Source of the DNA: a virus
DNA length: 52,245 nucleotides
Direction: 5' to 3' (one strand)
IMG/VR virus record: IMGVR_UViG_3300028372_000010
Span: 1-52,245 of that record
The notes under the pieces are model-generated. The model was given only the letters and a program-made list of their open reading frames with translations, was not told the origin of the DNA and made no database searches. Position numbers and translations under genes: made by a program. Of the stretch, positions 8,655-15,622 are shown one piece after another (the stretch's first letter is position 1; each line of letters opens with the position of its first letter).

Positions 8655-8963
8655 ATGAAAGCGAAAGACATCCAGAAGGTGAAAGTCAATGTAGGCTACC
8701 TTCAGGTTCACGAAGCTAACCGGACGCTAAAAATTGGAACGGAAGTTGACAGGGACGAAGAACCGGAACTGTTCGAGCACCTGACCAAGAGCATGGCGAA
8801 TGTTGGTGAAGAAGAAGATTCCACCATCCTTGTCATCGAGAAGGTTAGCAAGTCAAAGAAGAAGTCGAAAACCAAATCAAAGAAGGGTGACTCCAAGAAG
8901 TCAAAGAAGAAGTCCAAGAAGGACAAGAAGTCCAAGAAGGACGAAAAGGCTGAAGACGAGTAA
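8655..8963 (+). CDS. Lys-rich C-terminal tail protein, function unknown
   Basis: 102 residues. I chose ATG 8655 because GAGGT sits 5 nt upstream (8645-8649); an in-frame TTG at 8637 lacks a ribosome site. Residues 1-65 look folded (VKVNVGYLQVHEANRTLKIG, then a short acidic helix), while residues about 65-95 are repeats of S-K-K-K and K-S-K-K-D, ending in an acidic DEKAEDE. The basic tail could bind DNA, nucleic acid inside the head, or an acidic surface. It sits directly after the capsid gene, so a minor head protein is possible. I recognise no family. Confidence 0.6.
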   Translation: MKAKDIQKVKVNVGYLQVHEANRTLKIGTEVDRDEEPELFEHLTKSMANVGEEEDSTILVIEKVSKSKKKSKTKSKKGDSKKSKKKSKKDKKSKKDEKAEDE

Positions 8964-8968
8964 GGGTT

Positions 8969-8986
8969 GCCCCTTTAAGGGGACAA
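8969..8986 (+). other. Short palindrome overlapping the ribosome site
   Basis: CCCCTTTAAGGGG forms a perfect 13-nt palindrome in the 24-nt gap before the gene at 8988. Its right half, AAGGGG, is the Shine-Dalgarno of that gene, so folding would hide it. The structure is small and could be chance. Confidence 0.35.
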
Positions 8987-8987
8987 A

Positions 8988-9359
8988 ATGACTGAGGTGA
9001 TCACTAAAATTTGGGACGTTGCAATCGATCTATTGGGCTTCTCCCCAGCACTGATGATACCGGTGTTCGCACTGGTTTCACTGCTGGCTTGGGTCATGAA
9101 AGTAAGGGAACGTTGGCCGGAATGGAAGGGCTTCGTTCTGGGCGTTCTCTGCATAGTAGTCGGATGCGCCGTTGCAGTTCTAGGAGAGGGGGAGTCGGTT
9201 CGGCAGGTTTTACGAGACGGAGTCATCCTTGGTTCGGTCTCAGCCATCACTTACCAGATGATGAAGGGGCTCTTGAAAGGGCTTCGTGAGTTCATCGAGA
9301 AGAAGATGGAGATCGCTACCGACCTGGAAATCGACATCGAAGAAGATGAAGTTATGTAA
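8988..9359 (+). CDS. Small membrane protein, possible holin
   Basis: 123 residues; start ATG 8988 after AAGGGG. Three hydrophobic segments are visible: about 18-36 (PALMIPVFALVSLLAWVMK), 46-64 (GFVLGVLCIVVGCAVAVLG) and 76-92 (GVILGSVSAITYQMMKGLL), followed by a charged helical, acidic C-terminus. Size and topology fit class I holins, which make the lethal membrane hole that starts lysis. The next three genes also encode small membrane-anchored proteins, two of them spanin-like, which strengthens a lysis reading. No endolysin is seen nearby, and small membrane proteins are hard to assign, so this remains a proposal. Confidence 0.5.
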   Translation: MTEVITKIWDVAIDLLGFSPALMIPVFALVSLLAWVMKVRERWPEWKGFVLGVLCIVVGCAVAVLGEGESVRQVLRDGVILGSVSAITYQMMKGLLKGLREFIEKKMEIATDLEIDIEEDEVM

Positions 9360-9370
9360 GGAGGGCTAAG

Positions 9371-9778
9371 ATGGATCTGACGTCGCTGTCAGAAAAACTC
9401 GTCAAAAGCCCTTGGGCACTGATCCTCGGTGCCTTAATGTTGGTCATGACAATGCTCGGAACGCATTTCGCGACCAGTAGTGACCTTCAGACATTGGGCG
9501 AAGATGTAAGGGTAATCAAGGAGGATGTAGCCCCCCTGAAGCACAGGGTAACCAATCTTGAAGAGGACGTCATCAAGATCGATGACAAAGTCAACAAGGA
9601 GCTTAGTACCGTTGACAAGAGGATGAAGGCTGCTTCGGAAGAACGAAGCGACCTCAATGACTCTTACCATGATATTGAAGTAAGAATGGAGCGAATGAAC
9701 GGCAACCAAGAAGTGGCCAACGAGAAGTTGGAGCACATCAAGATGCTGTTTCAAACGTACGCAAAGGAGCCGAAATGA
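9371..9778 (+). CDS. Membrane-anchored coiled-coil protein
   Basis: 135 residues; start ATG 9371 with GGAGGG upstream. One transmembrane segment at about 15-32 (WALILGALMLVMTMLGTHFA) follows a short N-terminus; the rest (about 38-130) is a long predicted coiled coil with hydrophobic heptads (LGEDVRVIKEDVAPLKHRV). The topology is that of an N-in protein with a long helical domain outside the cytoplasmic membrane. It could be a partner of the holin-like protein or of the spanin-like gene that follows with a 4-nt ATGA overlap. Family unknown. Confidence 0.55.
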   Translation: MDLTSLSEKLVKSPWALILGALMLVMTMLGTHFATSSDLQTLGEDVRVIKEDVAPLKHRVTNLEEDVIKIDDKVNKELSTVDKRMKAASEERSDLNDSYHDIEVRMERMNGNQEVANEKLEHIKMLFQTYAKEPK

Positions 9779-10107
9779 TTAGAGATGCGATACTGAAGTA
9801 TAAGTGGCATCTGATCACATTCGCTCTCTTTGCAGCCATTGCCACAGTCCTGATCTACAAGGTGGTTTCGGGGTCTGACACAGACGCTGAACGCAAGGTA
9901 GCTGAGTGGGCAATGGAGAAACGCCTCGACATGGCCAAGGAGGCCATCGCTCGGAATAAGACCAAGAAGGCGTCCAAGCAGCGAGAGCTAGAAGGCGTGG
10001 AGAAGAAGATTCAGACCATTGAAGAGAAGAAAGCTGCGGTCGACAAGAGTGTTGACAACGGCTCTCTCAAGGAGTTGGACGATGCGTGGGAAGCACTTGG
10101 TTTCTAG
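9775..10107 (+). CDS. Rz-like inner-membrane spanin candidate
   Basis: 110 residues, start ATG 9775 overlapping the previous stop (ATGA), which implies translational coupling. Residues about 9-30 are one transmembrane helix (WHLITFALFAAIATVLIYKV); the remainder is a charged coiled coil (RELEGVEKKIQTIEEKKAAV). That is the layout of Rz-type i-spanins, which join inner and outer membranes in the last step of lysis of Gram-negative hosts. The following gene starts inside this one in another frame and has a signal peptide, just as Rz1 does with Rz. The assignment is by architecture only. Confidence 0.5.
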   Translation: MIRDAILKYKWHLITFALFAAIATVLIYKVVSGSDTDAERKVAEWAMEKRLDMAKEAIARNKTKKASKQRELEGVEKKIQTIEEKKAAVDKSVDNGSLKELDDAWEALGF

Positions 10108-10528
10108 CATCGCCATCGCCCTGTGCGTCCTCGCCTCCGTTCAGGGGGCGGCACAGGAGTGTAAGTTCATCCCAGAAGATGAAGGTGGAAAGAACCATAT
10201 CATCATTGATGACGAGGTCTACTTCTACACCACGTTGGAGAAGTCCAAGGAACTACAGAAGAGATACAGGAAGTACCCACTGGTCGTTGAGGAAAACGAA
10301 GCGCTTGAGAAGAAGGCGCTCATCCTGAACGGCATCGTTGACATACAGGCCGATACCATAGTCCGACAAGGAGATGAGATCGAGTTTGCACACGAGATGT
10401 TCAAGCGTAAGCCTGAGCCCGTCGAAGAGTGGTATGAGAATCCTGACGTGACCTTTGTCATGGGCGCAGGCTTTACGGCAGCGTCGTTCTTTTTCTGGAA
10501 GTGGGCAGAAGGAAGGAGTCAAGATTAA
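10082..10528 (+). CDS. Exported protein with C-terminal membrane segment, spanin candidate
   Basis: 148 residues. ATG 10082 is chosen because AAGGAG lies 7 nt upstream and the protein then begins with a clean signal peptide (MRGKHLVSSIAIALCVLASV, cleavage probably after QGAA). Upstream in-frame codons read unlike protein. A soluble, helical middle follows, then a C-terminal transmembrane stretch at about 125-142 (VTFVMGAGFTAASFFFWKW). A signal sequence at one end and a membrane helix at the other recalls unimolecular spanins, but the Cys at about 28 is not in a lipobox, so outer-membrane lipidation is not supported. The gene overlaps the preceding one by 26 nt. The stop overlaps palindrome site 10525. 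Confidence 0.55.
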   Translation: MRGKHLVSSIAIALCVLASVQGAAQECKFIPEDEGGKNHIIIDDEVYFYTTLEKSKELQKRYRKYPLVVEENEALEKKALILNGIVDIQADTIVRQGDEIEFAHEMFKRKPEPVEEWYENPDVTFVMGAGFTAASFFFWKWAEGRSQD

Positions 10529-10538
10529 CCGGGGTTAA
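10525..10538. repeat. Palindrome copy, perfect
   Basis: TTAACCGGGGTTAA; overlaps the stop of the spanin-like gene and runs into the AAGGAGG of the connector gene. Confidence 0.85.
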
Positions 10539-10547
10539 GGAGGATTC

Positions 10548-11417
10548 GTGGCAACCTATACCACGCTGAGCGAAGTAAGACGCATCTTGAAGGCCAGTGA
10601 CAACGAGGTGATTCGGTTTTCCGACTCAATCGTGAACGTCAACCTGAAAGCTGCTAGTAGCACTCCAGGGCAACCCGGCAATCCCGACTTCGGGTTCGAC
10701 TTTGAGGCTATCCAGTTCGACCCATCGTTTGACAAGAAATTCAGACTGGTCATCAAGTTTACCAGTCCTACCGAGTTCAATGCATACAAGATTGTCGACA
10801 ACATTAATCAGGAATTCCTGCTTACGCAGGGCGCGAGTATCGCATCTGATTACGTGACGCCAGACGGTCTTATCACCTTGCCCTCAACCTGCTGGTTCGG
10901 GACCATCGAAGCAGGAGATGAAGTCAAGGTTCAGTTCGACCCTCATATCTCAGATGAAGCAGCTGAGAAGTACATTGAAGACGCCGAGGTACAGGTTGAC
11001 ACGATGTTGTCAGCCTCGACCGTTGACGACTATGAGGATGGAGAGGTCAGACACTTTGACCCAACGGCTACGGACCCGGCCAGACCGGTGCCACCTGCTA
11101 TCGCGGTGGCGACGACCTACCTAGCAGCGTACTACCTATACACAGATACGTTCGCTTCTATCTACAAAGAAGAAACGAGCACCGATAAGAGATCGTATGC
11201 GGCTCGTTGGAAACAGCGCGCTGAAAAGTACGTCAAGGCATACATCGAGACCGAAGGATATGCGCCACCAGAGGCTGCGGCGTTTCCCAAATTCATTGAT
11301 CAGATGGGTGTCGAAGGTGAGGGTCCGGGCCTCGCTCCGATGGCTGAAAATGCCGACACTGAGCGTGATGCGCAGACTGAAGATATCTTCGGCAAACTCA
11401 ACCCTGGTACTCAATAA
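10548..11417 (+). CDS. Head-tail connector/adaptor protein
   Basis: 289 residues; GTG start 10548 with AAGGAGG at 10535-10543 region directly following a perfect palindrome. N-terminal region begins TYTTLSEVRRILKA, typical of adaptor proteins. The C-terminal half shows EKYIEDAEVQVDTML, then VPPAIAVATTYLAAYYLY and a basic helix KRSYAARWKQRAEKYVKAYI, the pattern seen in gp6/gp15-type connectors where helices stack under the portal. The middle (about 25-130) is a beta-rich insertion. These proteins form a ring joining portal and tail. Position right before neck genes agrees. The stop TAA overlaps the next ATG (TAATG). Confidence 0.68.
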   Translation: MATYTTLSEVRRILKASDNEVIRFSDSIVNVNLKAASSTPGQPGNPDFGFDFEAIQFDPSFDKKFRLVIKFTSPTEFNAYKIVDNINQEFLLTQGASIASDYVTPDGLITLPSTCWFGTIEAGDEVKVQFDPHISDEAAEKYIEDAEVQVDTMLSASTVDDYEDGEVRHFDPTATDPARPVPPAIAVATTYLAAYYLYTDTFASIYKEETSTDKRSYAARWKQRAEKYVKAYIETEGYAPPEAAAFPKFIDQMGVEGEGPGLAPMAENADTERDAQTEDIFGKLNPGTQ

Positions 11418-12157
11418 TGTCAGTCAAAGAAGACAACGGAATGTTCAATCTGCGGTTCTCCAATGATGGGGGGCGGCAGGCCATTAAGGACAAGATTGAC
11501 CAGAAGTTCGATGCTGCCAAGAAGGAGGTCATCGGGAAGGCTAAGAAGACCTTCGGTAGTAACTTCGTCAACGAGGATATGTTCGAGACAGGTATTGCCT
11601 TTAAGAACCGCCGCGACATGTTCGAAGGGGCATCCGGTGGATCGCATGGGAACGATCTCTACCGACAGCAACTCGCCAGCGTCTACAAAGACATCTGGAA
11701 GGAGCGGTTCGAGAAGCTTCAAAGCAAACATGATAACAAGTTCGGGAAGCACACCCCTCACACTCGATACAAGAGCAAGAATAAGGGCAGTCCTGCCTAC
11801 CATGCTGACAAAAAGATCAAGTATACCGACCACACGCGTTGGACTGGCTTGATGTACGACAGCATCATGGAGGCGTTTGACGACGGAGGTAATAAGTATT
11901 TCTCCACCACCAACCTGCTTCTGTCCGGTGGCTTCCGAATGAACAAGGGTGAGTTCCCGAGGCTGTATTTCCAAGGTGGAGACGGTCGACCTTCGTTCAC
12001 CGAGTGGTTCCGACAACAGGGAATCCTCAAGGGTGACATCTTTCAGGTCGACAACAACCGCTGGAGTCAGATTGCTGAGATGATGGAAAACTTCGTCAGG
12101 AAGGGTTTTGTAGCCCCACTGGTAGACGCATTGAACGAATTGGAACTCAAGGTGTAA
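11417..12157 (+). CDS. Probable neck or tail-completion protein
   Basis: 246 residues, start ATG 11417 coupled to the previous stop. The protein is basic in its middle (KHDNKFGKHTPHTRYKSKNKG) and contains a RWTGLMYDSIMEAFDD / LLLSGGFRMNKGEFPRLYFQ region, then a C-terminal amphipathic helix (IAEMMENFVRKGFVAPLVDAL). This layout, together with the place between connector and tail terminator, recalls Mu gpG/HK97 gp10-type completion proteins that seal the head-tail joint. I cannot fix the family from sequence alone, so the role is by context. Confidence 0.5.
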   Translation: MSVKEDNGMFNLRFSNDGGRQAIKDKIDQKFDAAKKEVIGKAKKTFGSNFVNEDMFETGIAFKNRRDMFEGASGGSHGNDLYRQQLASVYKDIWKERFEKLQSKHDNKFGKHTPHTRYKSKNKGSPAYHADKKIKYTDHTRWTGLMYDSIMEAFDDGGNKYFSTTNLLLSGGFRMNKGEFPRLYFQGGDGRPSFTEWFRQQGILKGDIFQVDNNRWSQIAEMMENFVRKGFVAPLVDALNELELKV

Positions 12158-12161
12158 GTCT

Positions 12162-12704
12162 ATGGCTAAATCGAGAAGAGCACTACAGGTCAGCGAGGAT
12201 GGGCTGATCAACGATATCGAAAGAGAGATCATCCGCATGTGTGAGATAGGGTTCGAAGAAGACCCCTACCTCAAGTTCATGGACCAACCCAACGTATTTG
12301 ATGACGTTAATCCAAACGAGATTGTGCTGGCTGACTTGCCCGCACTGTACGCTTGGAACAGCGGGTTTGGTGTAAGTCGTGACTCCATCGGTGGAATGGG
12401 CGGCGGGCGCAAAGCCCACAAAGTATCACGCAAGTTCGAGTTTTACTGCCAGATTCAGTACATCATCCCCGAGGTCGAGACGAAGGCGGCGTCTAAGAAG
12501 CTTCGGAAAATCGCATGGTGGTTGTTTGAGCTTGTCGATGGGAACCTCGATCTCGACGGATTTGTAATCGGTTCCCCTTCGTTAGAAGAGTGTGAACTCT
12601 TTCCCAAGTGGCGGCTTGTGGGCGACGAGGTGAGGTCAGTTTCAAACGTCAATATCAAAATCGTTTATCCGTTCGTTGACATGAGCACAATCTCTAGGAA
12701 GTAA
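12162..12704 (+). CDS. Probable tail terminator protein
   Basis: 180 residues; start ATG 12162, 4 nt after the previous stop. Residues about 85-180 alternate strands and helices in the way of gpU-type terminators: FEFYCQIQYIIPE, SKKLRKIAWWLFELVDGN, then NVNIKIVYPFVDM near the end. Terminator rings cap the growing tail tube and join it to the head. The gene lies immediately before the tail tube gene, the standard siphovirus position for this protein. The assignment is mostly positional. Confidence 0.5.
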   Translation: MAKSRRALQVSEDGLINDIEREIIRMCEIGFEEDPYLKFMDQPNVFDDVNPNEIVLADLPALYAWNSGFGVSRDSIGGMGGGRKAHKVSRKFEFYCQIQYIIPEVETKAASKKLRKIAWWLFELVDGNLDLDGFVIGSPSLEECELFPKWRLVGDEVRSVSNVNIKIVYPFVDMSTISRK

Positions 12705-12723
12705 GAACTATCAGGAGGAACAA

Positions 12724-14679
12724 ATGAGTAAGAATACAGTGCAGGCAACTGGCGCGAGGGCGTCTGTTGCTATCGGCGAAGAGAGCATCTGGGGTGAGGC
12801 CGTAAACCCCACCCACGCTCTCGCGTTCACTTCGGAAGGTCTGTCAGCGTCGGAAGAGACGCTTGAGAGTGAAGCCATCCGAGGCGACCGTGGTCGTCAT
12901 AACATCATCCCCGGTGTCCTCGATATCTCGGGTGACATCTCCTTTGAGCAAGCAGCTTCCGGCTTCGGAATGCTGATTCGACACACCCTTGGTGACTACA
13001 TCAAGGCTCCTAATTGCGACGGTGGAGTCCACGGTCGTATGGAAGATGACGTCTTGACTGCGGTCGGTGAGGACACGGATCGAGGCGTTCTTCCGCTGGC
13101 CAAGGAACACTCCGGTGGATTCCTGGCTGCAACCGGCACCTTCGCAGTGGTTGACCGAGCGGGTGCTAACAACTCGCTCCGATTCGACAAGGACGCGACT
13201 GGTTACGAGTACGATACCTATACCCGTAGTGAGCGAAGCCACGTTCACAGCGTGACCCCTACTGACTCCGATCACCCGGAAGAGGCGACGACCGGTGGTG
13301 CCTCTATCACCATCTATCCGATTGCTCGACCAGACGGCAGTGGCTATGATGTACCTGAATTCAACGACAACGGTGGCCTGCTTGAGATCGGTCCATCTCG
13401 TCGGAAGGTCAAGTACACCGGGCAAATGGCAGTACAGGTGACGATTGACGGTGGCAACGTCGATACCGTCAAGCTATTCCTTGACACCAATGATGTCCCC
13501 GCTGACAACACGGGTACCAACCCCGTTGAAGCCGGTGACTTTGTCTTCGGTTTCGCAGGCTTTGCATGGGCCGACGTGTCCACTGTGAATGCCAACCTCG
13601 TGGCCGCGAAGGGCTCCTTCGTGTATGAGTACGAGGAAACCGAGTACAACGGTGTCTTCACTCACCACATCGAGCGTGGCCGCTACCTGCCTGAAGGTCT
13701 GACCGTCGAGGTCGACCGTGACGCAGCGGTCTTCATGTACACGGGTTGCAAGGGTTCGAGCTTCACTTGGAGCTTCGAGACCAACAGCATCGTTACCGCG
13801 ACTTCCTCACTGCTCGGTCAGAAGGAACACGCGATGGCGACGCTCGTGGAGGATGTCCTCCCGGCTACGTCACCTATCGGTGACCCGGCTGACGTGGGCG
13901 CTACCGGTTACATCCTGATTGAGAACGCTGAGGCGTTCCCGAATCCGGCTGACGCAGGCCGCACCGAGATGGACGCCGCCGAGATCACCATTGGTGAGCG
14001 TACCGGTATCTACTACAACGAGAAGGTGTTGGCTGGCGCTGGTGACGGCAAGGGTTACACCGACGAGGACGAAGTTTACAAGCTGGTCCTCTCCAACGCT
14101 GATGGAACCATCGACTCTGGTGCGAACGCTCAAGTTGAGATGTTCCATCCCGCTGGATCGAACGTTGACAACCGTACGCCACGCGTCGTGGCCGACCCGG
14201 TTACCGGCAAGGACACCCCTCTCACTTCCTTTGAGTCGATGGTCTACATCGACGGTTATTACGAAGAGGTTCTGAGCGGAGAGGTCTCGCTGGAGAACAA
14301 CCTGAACGCCGACAAGTACGGCCTCGGTTCCAAGAACCGACTAGCTGTCATCGCCGAGCAGGCTGAAGTGAGCGCTACGCTCACGATGGAGTTCGATGAC
14401 GGGAAGCACTACAACCGCTTCAAAAACGGAAGCTTCTTCTATCTCGAATTCAAATGCATCTCCGAGACCCAAGGCGCTGAGATTGGTGCCACTGGCATCC
14501 TCCCTCAGCAGTACGTCATCTTGCCTCGTTGCAAGTTTAACGGTGAGACGCCGGTCGTCAGCGACCGTAGCTTCATCCAGAGCGACATGCCTATCATGGC
14601 CATCGTGGACGATGAGTACGAGACCACGGACCTGATCTGCATCCTCGTGAACGGACAAACTGAGGACGTCGAGCAGTAA
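12724..14679 (+). CDS. Major tail tube protein, unusually long
   Basis: 651 residues; start ATG 12724 after AGGAGG. The N-terminus (VAIGEESIWGEAVNP, then SGDISFEQAASGFGMLIRH) and C-terminus (EVSLENNLNADKYGLGSKNR, then VSATLTMEFDDGKHYNRF) match the two halves of phage tail tube proteins: paired beta sheets with the 'I-D-N-N-L' type loop before the last sandwich. Between them, about residues 100-520, is a large beta-rich insertion rich in Gly, Asp and Thr, possibly surface domains on the tube. Usual tail tube proteins have 150-350 residues. The tube polymerises round the tape measure. A strong terminator follows 21 nt after the stop, fitting a highly expressed structural gene. Confidence 0.75.
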   Translation: MSKNTVQATGARASVAIGEESIWGEAVNPTHALAFTSEGLSASEETLESEAIRGDRGRHNIIPGVLDISGDISFEQAASGFGMLIRHTLGDYIKAPNCDGGVHGRMEDDVLTAVGEDTDRGVLPLAKEHSGGFLAATGTFAVVDRAGANNSLRFDKDATGYEYDTYTRSERSHVHSVTPTDSDHPEEATTGGASITIYPIARPDGSGYDVPEFNDNGGLLEIGPSRRKVKYTGQMAVQVTIDGGNVDTVKLFLDTNDVPADNTGTNPVEAGDFVFGFAGFAWADVSTVNANLVAAKGSFVYEYEETEYNGVFTHHIERGRYLPEGLTVEVDRDAAVFMYTGCKGSSFTWSFETNSIVTATSSLLGQKEHAMATLVEDVLPATSPIGDPADVGATGYILIENAEAFPNPADAGRTEMDAAEITIGERTGIYYNEKVLAGAGDGKGYTDEDEVYKLVLSNADGTIDSGANAQVEMFHPAGSNVDNRTPRVVADPVTGKDTPLTSFESMVYIDGYYEEVLSGEVSLENNLNADKYGLGSKNRLAVIAEQAEVSATLTMEFDDGKHYNRFKNGSFFYLEFKCISETQGAEIGATGILPQQYVILPRCKFNGETPVVSDRSFIQSDMPIMAIVDDEYETTDLICILVNGQTEDVEQ

Positions 14680-14700
14680 TCTGAGTCTTTGACCCGGATT

Positions 14701-14732
14701 AACCCCGCAGGGTAACCCCTGCGGGGTTTTTT
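14701..14732 (+). terminator. Strong intrinsic terminator after tail tube gene
   Basis: Perfect 11-bp stem, AACCCCGCAGG (14701-14711) with CCTGCGGGGTT (14718-14728), a 6-nt loop and a run of six T (14727-14732). It separates the head/neck/tube block from the tape-measure block. A perfect palindrome starts 4 nt later. Confidence 0.92.
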
Positions 14733-14735
14733 GTC

Positions 14736-14749
14736 TTAACCTCGGTTAA
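14736..14749. repeat. Palindrome copy, perfect
   Basis: TTAACCTCGGTTAA; 4 nt after the strong terminator and 11 nt before promoter-like element A. Confidence 0.85.
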
Positions 14750-14760
14750 TTTGGGTCTGA

Positions 14761-14796
14761 GCGGAAAGTTTTGCCTACTTATGCAATTTGTATAGG
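14761..14796 (+). promoter_or_regulatory. Promoter-like element A
   Basis: GCGGAAAGTTTTGCC begins at 14761 and CAATT begins exactly 23 nt downstream (14784), followed by TTGTATAGG as a possible -10. The same GCGGAAA-to-CAATT offset recurs at 40786 and 46727. The A and B copies also share TTATGCAATT and GTGAAGGGAA downstream. Position after a strong terminator and before the tail block fits a promoter. Confidence 0.6.
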
Positions 14797-15130
14797 TGAA
14801 GGGAAAGGATGACTGTAAAAGGAGGTTGTTATCGACCAATTAGTTATCCCAATTGCCATCTCTCTTCTAGCGTTTTATATCGCCGTGTTCCACCGGGCAC
14901 GTTGCATTCTGCTTCTAGCTATCCTGTATTGCGCGCCGCTGGCTGTCCTAAGCTGGGTCTCAAAGTTTGCATTTCAAACTTCCCTATGCTTAACTAAAAG
15001 ACAGTTACAAGACGGGCGATACACCCTCTCGATCAAATTAACAACAAAATTCTTTTACTGGTTCTGCGTTCTAATCGACGAAGCAGTGACAGACTTCAAT
15101 TCAGCAGTACGATTTCTAGGAGAAGACAGT

Positions 15131-15547
15131 ATGGCTATTCAGATTGAGCAACCCAACACCCCGGTTGCATACGTTCCAGAATCCGAGGACGCGGACGATC
15201 CGAACCGCGCCGAGTTCCAGCTTGTGAAGCTGCGGGCACGCGACAAAGCGAAGATTCGAGATGGAATGGTCGGCCTCAACAAAAAAGGTCGCGTCAACAA
15301 GTTCAAGAGCAATCAGGTGTCGCTGAACCTCGTGCTCGAACAGCTTGCCGGTTGGCAGGGGATCGTGGACGCCACTGGTGCCCCGGTCGATTTCAACCCG
15401 AAAGACCCGGAAGAGAGTTTCGACTACCTGCCGGACGAGATTCAAGACGAGTTGATGGAGAAGTTCGGCTCGGCTGGTGCGGACGAGGACGAGGACGAAG
15501 AAGAAGACGCAGATGAAGAAGATGTCGAGGACGAAGACGCGGAGTAA
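15131..15547 (+). CDS. Probable tail assembly chaperone (gpG-like by position)
   Basis: 138 residues. ATG 15131 is chosen because AGGAG (15118-15122) lies 8 nt upstream and because protein-like composition starts there (MAIQIEQPNTPVAYVPESED). Residues about 20-100 are a mixed helical domain (FQLVKLRARDKAKIRDGM, VSLNLVLEQLAGWQGIVD) resembling the small chaperone/tail-assembly proteins that precede tape measures, including an 'F-K-x-x-Q-V-x-x-N-L-x-L-x-x-L-x-x-W-x-G' pattern; the tail is extremely acidic. The same frame is open upstream to about 14831, so a longer form cannot be excluded. Chaperones coat the tape measure during tail assembly. Confidence 0.6.
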   Translation: MAIQIEQPNTPVAYVPESEDADDPNRAEFQLVKLRARDKAKIRDGMVGLNKKGRVNKFKSNQVSLNLVLEQLAGWQGIVDATGAPVDFNPKDPEESFDYLPDEIQDELMEKFGSAGADEDEDEEEDADEEDVEDEDAE

Positions 15548-15566
15548 GCGTCAGGCATCTATTTCC

Positions 15567-15603
15567 AATGGCCCCATTTCCTTTCACTGGAGATGGGGCC
15601 ATT
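15567..15603 (+). terminator. Hairpin between chaperone and next tail gene
   Basis: Perfect 11-bp stem, AATGGCCCCAT (15567-15577) with ATGGGGCCATT (15593-15603), and a 15-nt loop. There is no T run after it, so it may be a weak attenuator, a processing site or an RNA-stabilising structure that sets the ratio of the flanking genes. Confidence 0.5.
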
Positions 15604-15622
15604 GTAGTATCAGGGAGGCAGC

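Larger units (their letters stand above)
14680..15130. other. Regulatory gap: terminator, palindrome, promoter, open frame
   Basis: This 451-nt interval holds a strong terminator (14701-14732), a perfect palindrome (14736-14749), a promoter-like element (14761-14796) and then about 300 nt with base and codon use unlike the neighbours. From about 14831 to 15130 one frame stays open and reads as hydrophobic peptide (VIPIAISLLAFYIAVF, CILLLAILYCAPLAVL, KFFYWFCVLI), in frame with the gene at 15131. A good AAAGGAGG (14818-14825) precedes it but the correctly spaced codon is ATC (14831); the first ordinary start is GTG 14885, without a ribosome site. I cannot decide whether it is translated. Confidence 0.5.

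Noticed and set aside
11420-12238. 272-codon open frame on the minus strand
   Set aside because: Covers two well-supported plus-strand neck genes and lacks a start signal.
12724-14679. Tail sheath (myovirus) reading of the 651-residue protein
   Set aside because: Its ends fit tail tube proteins, there is no separate tube gene after it, and no baseplate wedge genes are visible.
14809-14997. 62-codon open frame with an ATG after AGGGAAAGG
   Set aside because: Start signal is fair, but the peptide has no protein-like pattern and the overlapping hydrophobic frame explains the region better. Not excluded.
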